NCBI RefSeq assembly: GCF_030651185.1
Contig: NZ_JAUSCJ010000013.1
Span: forward strand, 205,492 to 269,491
DNA length: 64,000 nt
Reading direction: 5' to 3'
From: Phenylobacterium sp.
Lineage (GTDB): Bacteria; Pseudomonadota; Alphaproteobacteria; Caulobacterales; Caulobacteraceae
Below are positions 59,915-64,000 of this stretch, piece by piece; the first letter of the stretch is position 1, and each line of letters starts with the position of its first letter. The translations under genes and the position numbers were made by a program. Below the pieces are notes generated by a model that saw only the letters and a list, made by a program, of their open reading frames with translations, was not told the DNA's origin and did not search any database.

Positions 59915-60739
59915 GTGAGCTACAAGACCCTTCTGGTTCATGCCGAAGCCGATCCGGCCGCCGCCCCACGGCTGGCGACCGCCGCGGCCCTTGCCCAGCG
60001 CCTCGACGCCGCCCTGCTGGGACTGGGCGCCGAGATGTACGACTGGATGGCCGTCAGCGACCCCTACGGGTTCGCGGCGCCCGACTGGACCGACATCGTC
60101 CGCCAGCAGGTGGAGGCCGATCTCGTAGCCGCCGAGCGTCAGTTCCGCCAGGCCGCCGCCACCGTCCAGCATGACTGGGGGATTTCCCACGAGGCGCCGG
60201 CCCTGGCGCTCGCGCGAATGGCGCGCTCGGCTGACCTGATCATCGCCGGCGGTGCGCCGCTCGACGGCGCGGCGAGCCTGCGGGCCGCCGACACCGCCGA
60301 CCTGATCATGACCAGCGGCCGCCCGGTCCTGGTGGCGCCGCCCACTGGCGGAGAGCTTCGCGCCGAGCGGGTCGTCGTGGCCTGGAAGGACGGCCGGGAA
60401 GCGCGCCGCGCCGTCGCCGACGCCCTGCCCTTGCTCAAGCGCGCCGAGGAGGTTGTCGTCATGGCGACCTGCGCCACGCCCGAGATGGAAGACGCGCAGG
60501 CCGCCACCGCGGCTGTGGCGCAGCACCTGAAATCTCACGGCGTGACAGCTCGGGCCTGCGCCCGGATCGCGCCCGCCGACCGCGCCTGCGCCGAGCTCAA
60601 CATCGAGGCCCAGGCCCTGGGCGCCGACCTCATCGTCGCCGGAGCCTACGGCCATAGTCGCGTGCGCGAATGGATACTGGGCGGGGTGACCCACACCCTG
60701 CTGCACCAGCCCGAGCGGTTCGTGCTCTTCAGCCACTAG
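59915..60739 (+). CDS. Universal stress protein (two UspA-like halves)
   Basis: A 274-aa tandem Usp protein. The first unit ends at about residue 145; the second carries DLIVAGAYGHSRVREWILGGVTHTLLHQ, the GxxGxSRxREW ATP-binding signature. First unit lacks a clear ATP site. The GTG at 59915 has GAGG 7 nt before it. Co-transcribed with the FixK-like gene (26 nt). Confidence 0.9.
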   Translation: MSYKTLLVHAEADPAAAPRLATAAALAQRLDAALLGLGAEMYDWMAVSDPYGFAAPDWTDIVRQQVEADLVAAERQFRQAAATVQHDWGISHEAPALALARMARSADLIIAGGAPLDGAASLRAADTADLIMTSGRPVLVAPPTGGELRAERVVVAWKDGREARRAVADALPLLKRAEEVVVMATCATPEMEDAQAATAAVAQHLKSHGVTARACARIAPADRACAELNIEAQALGADLIVAGAYGHSRVREWILGGVTHTLLHQPERFVLFSH

Positions 60740-60806
60740 AACCAAGGGCCAGGTGGAGCCCGGTTAGCCCGCTCAGGCCCAGTCGCCACCTCCATCAGAT
60801 CGGATT

Positions 60807-60839
60807 CATCCCGCCCGGGCGTCGGCCCGAGGCGGGATG
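60807..60839. terminator. Bidirectional hairpin between convergent usp genes
   Basis: CATCCCGCC pairs with GGCGGGATG around an inner GGGC/GCCC loop, placed between two convergent Usp stop codons (60739 and 60853). Likely shared terminator; no U-run. Confidence 0.55.
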
Positions 60840-60852
60840 TCGCAAGCTTTGC

Positions 60853-61689
60853 CTAGTGGGAAATCAGCAGGGCGGTCGGCGGATCGCTGACCATGTCATG
60901 GCTCACCCCGCCCAGGACCAGTTCCTGAAGGCGGCCGCGGCCAAAGAGCCCCATCACCACCAGATCGATGTCCAGCGCCTTCACATGGCCGCGCAGGATG
61001 GCGGCGGCCGAGGCGTCGTGACTGCGATCGATGATGAGCTTGGCCTCACGGCCGTGGCGCTCCAGGTGGCGTTGCAGCAGGCCGTCCGGACCGTCTTCAC
61101 CGTGCGGCGACACCACCAGGATGTGGACCTGCTCGGCGCCCATCACCAGGGGCCAGGCGTCGCGCAGGGCGCGCGCGGACTCTCGTGTCCCCTTCCAGGC
61201 GATCAACACCCGCTTGCCCACATTCCGCGTGACCCCGTGCTCGGGGACCACCAGCACCGGGCCGCCGCTCGTCAGGCCCAGATCGGCGGCGCTGATGGTG
61301 TGCTGGCCCAGCGCCGCGCAGGCGATGGTGGGGAAGACGGTCAGGTCGAACCGTCGCGCGCAGGCCGACATCGGGGCGGTGAAGTCGCCATCGATCACCA
61401 TCCACTCGGAGGACACCCCGGCCTTGGCGGCGGCGGCCTCGAAGATCTCGCGACCGCGTTCCGAGGCTTTCAAGGTCGCCGAGGCGTGGTCCTTGAGGAT
61501 CGAGTCGATGTCGCTGGGCGACATGTAGGCCAGGGCTTCCCCGGCCATGTAGTTGCGCAGGAACGCGCTCTTGAGGAAGACGCCCCCCAGATGCGCCCTG
61601 GACCGCAGCGCCAGCTCGGCGGCCGCCGCGGCCCGCGCCTCTGACGCCAGCGTGTCGTCGATATGAACAAGGATGTCGCGATAGGTCAT
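60853..61689 (-). CDS. Universal stress protein (tandem)
   Basis: A 278-aa tandem UspA protein. YRDILVHIDDTLASEARAAAA starts it and the second half has DLVVMGLFGRGRLQELVLGGVSHDMV, a near-canonical ATP-binding motif. The ATG at 61689 is the start matching the family. A FixK-like box lies 57 nt upstream. Confidence 0.92.
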   Translation of the reverse strand: MTYRDILVHIDDTLASEARAAAAAELALRSRAHLGGVFLKSAFLRNYMAGEALAYMSPSDIDSILKDHASATLKASERGREIFEAAAAKAGVSSEWMVIDGDFTAPMSACARRFDLTVFPTIACAALGQHTISAADLGLTSGGPVLVVPEHGVTRNVGKRVLIAWKGTRESARALRDAWPLVMGAEQVHILVVSPHGEDGPDGLLQRHLERHGREAKLIIDRSHDASAAAILRGHVKALDIDLVVMGLFGRGRLQELVLGGVSHDMVSDPPTALLISH

Positions 61690-61739
61690 GGGCTCGCCTC
61701 CGGTTTCTTTCATCCTGGCCGCCCGGCGAAGGGCTCGCC

Positions 61740-61753
61740 TTGATCCCCGTCAA
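61740..61753 (-). promoter_or_regulatory. FixK/FNR-type box upstream of usp (61689)
   Basis: TTGATCCCCGTCAA fits TTGA-N6-(T/G)CAA. Its centre is 57-58 nt before the start at 61689, the same spacing as at other genes of this cluster. Confidence 0.7.
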
Positions 61754-61760
61754 CGGCCGA

Positions 61761-62609
61761 TCAATGCGACATCAGGACCGGAAGCTGGGCGCGGCGAAGC
61801 ATGTGTTCGGTCGCCCCGCCGAGGATCACCTCGCGCAGCCGCGAGCGCCCATAGGCGCCCATGACCATCAGGTCCGGGGCGGTCCGCGCCAGGTAGCTGT
61901 CCAGCACCCGGCTGATGAACTCGCCCTGCGCGTCCACCTCGTCGATCACCGCCTCGATGCCGTGGGCCTGCAGGTGACGCGCGGCGTCCTGCGCCAGACC
62001 CGCGGTCGCCGAGGCCTTTTCGTTGAGGATGGTCAGGACCCGGACCTGCCGCATGCCGCGCAGGATCGGCAGGGCGTCGGCCATGGCCCGCGCCGCGGGG
62101 ACGCTGCCGTCCCAGGCGAGCACCGCCACGCCGCCGGCCAGATTGGCGCTGACCTTTGCGTCGCTCCGCATCAACAGGACGGGGCGGCCAGAGTGGAAGA
62201 TCAGGGTCTCGGCGACGCCGTCCTGCCCATCCAGGGCGCCGCCCACCGGCACGATGCAGAGATCGCGGGCCCGCGCCCGCTGAGCGACATGCTGCGCGAA
62301 GCTCGGCAGCTGGGTGGTCTCCAGCAGCACCCCGCGGAACACGCCGCGGCTCTCCGCGCGCGCCTTGAAGCGGTCCAGGCCATGGGTGCAGGCCGCCAGG
62401 CTCCGGGCCTCCTCCTCCCGCGCCATGTCGGTCAGGCCGATCAGGTGCTCGGCGATGATGTTGCTCCGCACGGGGATCGAGAGGCGCAGGGCCAGGGCCG
62501 TGATCTGGCCGCCCAGGAGGGCGGCCACGTCGACGGCGGCGTCGATGGCGGCGTCCGAGGTCGGCTCGGGATAGGTGTCGATGTGAAGCAGGATGTCTTG
62601 CAGGCTCAT
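61761..62609 (-). CDS. Universal stress protein (tandem)
   Basis: A 282-aa tandem UspA protein. LQDILLHIDTYPEP at the start, and DLMVMGAYGRSRLREVILGGATEHML as the ATP-binding signature (G-x2-G-x9-G). The ATG at 62609 is favoured over an in-frame ATG 27 nt upstream. The next usp gene downstream (61689) has its own FixK box, so they are probably separately controlled. Confidence 0.92.
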   Translation of the reverse strand: MSLQDILLHIDTYPEPTSDAAIDAAVDVAALLGGQITALALRLSIPVRSNIIAEHLIGLTDMAREEEARSLAACTHGLDRFKARAESRGVFRGVLLETTQLPSFAQHVAQRARARDLCIVPVGGALDGQDGVAETLIFHSGRPVLLMRSDAKVSANLAGGVAVLAWDGSVPAARAMADALPILRGMRQVRVLTILNEKASATAGLAQDAARHLQAHGIEAVIDEVDAQGEFISRVLDSYLARTAPDLMVMGAYGRSRLREVILGGATEHMLRRAQLPVLMSH

Positions 62610-62658
62610 GGTGCGCTCCAATGCTTGGGTGAGCATCGCATCCCGGGCCTCGGCCGCC

Positions 62659-62672
62659 TTGACCTATCGCAA
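62659..62672 (-). promoter_or_regulatory. Weak FixK/FNR-type box upstream of usp (62609)
   Basis: TTGACCTATCGCAA fits TTGA-N6-(T/G)CAA with C at position 5. Centre 56-57 nt before the start at 62609, overlapping the stop of the upstream membrane-protein gene. Confidence 0.5.
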
Positions 62673-63131
62673 GCGCGGTGTCGGCCAGACCAGCAGCAAC
62701 AGCGGCGTCAAGGCGGCGACGGCCAGCAGCGCCAGCCCGGCCAGCCCGGCCGGCGTGACGAAGGTGTTCAGGCCCTCGCGGCCGTCGGCCATCAGGAGAG
62801 ACGCCGCGCCCTCGCCCACCAGGACCAGGCAGGCGCCGATCAGGCCCATGGCCGCGCGGTCGCGCCGACGGCCTCCAATCCAGTTGCGCCGGTCCATCCA
62901 GCGAACGGTGAGGATCATCACCGCGATCAGCAGCGGGGCCTCCAGAAACACCGCCGCGAACGGCCCGATCAGAGGCGTCACAAGCAGCGCGCGCAGGGGA
63001 CCGAGAATCCATCCGCTGGCCAGCAGGGCCATGCCGTAGGCGATACCCAGCATCCAGGGCGCTGGGGTCGGAGCCGGGGCCGGGGCCGGGGCCGGGGCCG
63101 GGGCGAGCGGAAGGAACACGGCCGGGACCAT
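62664..63131 (-). CDS. Polytopic membrane protein with AP-repeat N-terminus
   Basis: A 155-aa protein with four or five hydrophobic helices (GIAYGMALLASGWILG, LLIAVMILTV, AAMGLIGACLVLVGEGAA, LALLAVAALTPLLLLVW). N-terminal LPLAPAPAPAPAPAPTPAP comes from a 30-bp GC hexamer repeat. The gene starts 1 nt after the stop of the 40-aa membrane protein. No family recognised. Confidence 0.7.
   Translation of the reverse strand: MVPAVFLPLAPAPAPAPAPAPTPAPWMLGIAYGMALLASGWILGPLRALLVTPLIGPFAAVFLEAPLLIAVMILTVRWMDRRNWIGGRRRDRAAMGLIGACLVLVGEGAASLLMADGREGLNTFVTPAGLAGLALLAVAALTPLLLLVWPTPRLR
63074..63103. repeat. Five perfect CCGGGG hexamers
   Basis: CCGGGG occurs five times in tandem on the plus strand, inside the membrane-protein gene, encoding alternating Ala-Pro on the minus strand. 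GGGG-containing repeats can form G-quadruplexes and change copy number without shifting frame. Confidence 0.85.
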
Positions 63132-63132
63132 G

Positions 63133-63255
63133 TCAGGACTTCGTCTGATCGTCGTCGCCCATGCTGCGCATCCGGCCATAGGCCAGCGCGACGATGAAGG
63201 CGGTGAATCCGGCGATGACCATGGCGAGGTAGGGGGTGATGTGAAGGGACGACAT
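63133..63255 (-). CDS. Small single-helix membrane protein (40 aa)
   Basis: Begins MSSLHITPYLAMVIAG and ends DDDQTKS, with one helix at about 8-27 and a basic-acidic cytosolic tail. AGGAG lies 7 nt before the ATG. A FixK-like box lies 60 nt upstream. The 155-aa membrane protein gene follows after 1 nt, so the two are almost certainly co-expressed. Too short for a family match. Confidence 0.6.
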   Translation of the reverse strand: MSSLHITPYLAMVIAGFTAFIVALAYGRMRSMGDDDQTKS

Positions 63256-63308
63256 TTGAGGGCTCCTAACTGATCCGCACAGCCTGACCTGGGCGGTCGC
63301 CGCCATCC

Positions 63309-63322
63309 TTGATCGAGGTCAA
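63309..63322 (-). promoter_or_regulatory. FixK/FNR-type box upstream of small membrane protein genes
   Basis: TTGATCGAGGTCAA fits TTGA-N6-(T/G)CAA. Centre 60 nt before the start at 63255. Confidence 0.7.
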
Positions 63323-63327
63323 TCGGT

Positions 63328-63693
63328 CTAGCGGCCGACCGGCGCGCCGGAGGCGCGGCAGGGATATTCCGCTTCCACGGCTTGGCGTATCGCCTCGGCG
63401 GCGGCCTGGGGACGGCGCCGAGGGTCGCGCGCAACGCGGTCCATGACACTGTCGCGCATCATCTCGGCGGTCAGGCCCTTGGGAAGACAGAGGGTGTGCC
63501 GCGCGGCCGGCCGGCGCGCCTGGCGCGCCAGCAGTTGATCCAGGGCGCCCACCAGGTAACCGAGACACAGGGCCGAGGAGTCGTCCTGCGGCTCACACAG
63601 GACCATCAGATCCTCGGCGCTCACGAAGCCCTGAACACCGGGGGGCGGCGACGGGATCGCCGTCGCAAGCGAAAGGAGCAGGAGCCAGTTCAT
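63328..63693 (-). CDS. Rap1a/Tai-like exported protein
   Basis: A 121-aa protein with a signal peptide (MNWLLLLSLATAIPS). Mature part shows LCEPQDDSSALCLGYLVGALDQL, HTLCLPKGLTAEMMRDSVMDRV, and ending EAEYPC, the four-Cys helical pattern of Rap1a/Tai domains known from T6SS immunity proteins. No T6SS effector nearby, so role here is probably different. Divergent from hemA, sharing two FixK-like boxes. Confidence 0.75.
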   Translation of the reverse strand: MNWLLLLSLATAIPSPPPGVQGFVSAEDLMVLCEPQDDSSALCLGYLVGALDQLLARQARRPAARHTLCLPKGLTAEMMRDSVMDRVARDPRRRPQAAAEAIRQAVEAEYPCRASGAPVGR

Positions 63694-63727
63694 GCCCCAA
63701 GGCTCACAGGGATCGCCCTGATCCGCC

Positions 63728-63741
63728 TTGATCCACCGCAA
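63728..63741. promoter_or_regulatory. FixK/FNR-type box (site 1) between Rap1a-like gene and hemA
   Basis: TTGATCCACCGCAA fits TTGA-N6-(T/G)CAA. Centre 41 nt before the Rap1a-like start and 92 nt before hemA. Confidence 0.55.
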
Positions 63742-63743
63742 GC

Positions 63744-63757
63744 TTGACCCAGATCAA
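63744..63757. promoter_or_regulatory. FixK/FNR-type box (site 2) between Rap1a-like gene and hemA
   Basis: TTGACCCAGATCAA, the site nearest to the FNR consensus in its right half. Centre 57 nt before the Rap1a-like start (63693) and 76-77 nt before hemA. hemA genes are known FnrL/FixK targets in other Alphaproteobacteria. Confidence 0.7.
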
Positions 63758-63826
63758 GGGCGATCTCCGCCGCAGACCCTAAGGGAGAACGAGGCCAAGT
63801 TGGCCCGACCAATGCGAGCTTGCGAA

Positions 63827-64000
63827 ATGGATCTCAGGGCCCCCTTCCGCCGCGCCATGGAGCAGATCCATGCCGAGGGACGTTACCGGGTCTTCGCCGA
63901 CCTGAAGCGTCACCGTGGAGCGTTTCCGCGTGCGACCTGGACGCGGGATGACGGCGCCTCGTCGGAGGTGATCGTCTGGTGCTCCAACGACTATCTGGGC
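63827..64000 (+). CDS. hemA: 5-aminolevulinate synthase HemA, 3' part beyond window
   Basis: First 58 codons of the ALAS-type enzyme that condenses glycine and succinyl-CoA, the first step of haem synthesis in Alphaproteobacteria. The start shows the conserved HAEGRYRVFADLKRHRGAFP and VWCSNDYLG block. Preceded by two FixK-like boxes, as expected for a gene needed for micro-oxic cytochrome synthesis. The rest lies past the window end. Confidence 0.95.
   Translation, partial: MDLRAPFRRAMEQIHAEGRYRVFADLKRHRGAFPRATWTRDDGASSEVIVWCSNDYLG

Noticed and set aside
63328..63693. T6SS immunity gene
   Set aside because: No effector or T6SS component nearby; the Rap1a/Tai fold alone is insufficient.

Overview
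The window is a chromosomal stretch from a high-GC alphaproteobacterium, most likely Caulobacterales and possibly Phenylobacterium. This is inferred from gene content: an alphaproteobacterial dcw cluster head (mraZ-rsmH-ftsL-ftsI), UrcA-family and other exported proteins, a FixK-like regulator, TonB receptors, three acyl-CoA dehydrogenases, GMC and Old Yellow Enzyme oxidoreductases, and an ALAS-type hemA. The genome itself was not identified. I saw no rRNA, tRNA, CRISPR array, insertion sequence or prophage. The one clear structured RNA gene is RNase P RNA (rnpB).

Layout. 1-3.1 kb: start of the division and cell-wall cluster on the minus strand, with a candidate MraZ operator (three 10-bp repeats) and a perfect DnaA box upstream. 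3.4-7.4 kb: rnpB, then a minus-strand run of GNAT, PaiB-like, AmiD-like amidase, EamA transporter, DUF3052 and a small ORF. 7.7-11.6 kb: two acyl-CoA dehydrogenases, adenine deaminase, and a small TonB-C-like exported protein. 11.7-22.2 kb: housekeeping and redox genes (EEP phosphodiesterase against phospholipase D, thioesterase, DUF1289, retropepsin-like protease, Dus, LOG, flavin enzymes, beta-CASP nuclease, Old Yellow Enzyme). 22.3-24.2 kb: a TerC gene and a TerB-like gene, each preceded by almost the same 48-nt structured leader. 24.3-37.4 kb: ArsR/SRPBCC pair, Tat-exported aminotransferase, desaturase, a third acyl-CoA dehydrogenase, UrcA, carbonic anhydrase, a sorbosone-dehydrogenase-like lipoprotein, a TonB receptor, SDR and thiolase. 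37.5-46.2 kb: glycan-type genes (FkbM, GT2, CelD-like acyltransferase, cupin), free-Met-sulfoxide reductase, response regulator, HIT protein, and an aminotransferase/sulfotransferase pair. 46.2-50.9 kb: an accessory-looking stretch of short, poorly conserved genes. 51-57.5 kb: XRE regulator, a two-motif aspartyl protease, dehydrogenases, methyltransferase, and a formylglycine-generating enzyme.

The right end (58.1-64 kb) reads as one oxygen/redox-controlled unit. A FixK/FNR-type regulator, three universal stress proteins, three small or medium membrane proteins, a Rap1a/Tai-like exported protein and hemA are interspersed with seven TTGA-N6-(T/G)CAA sites. For five genes the site centre lies 54-60 nt before the start codon, as expected for activation by the local FixK-like protein.

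The two observations I rate highest are this dense FixK-box regulon and the duplicated terC/terB leader RNA. Others worth a look are a Tat-exported PLP aminotransferase, a single-chain protease with both a DTGA and a DSGA motif, an apparent ATT start codon in a LysE-family gene, and the candidate MraZ operator.
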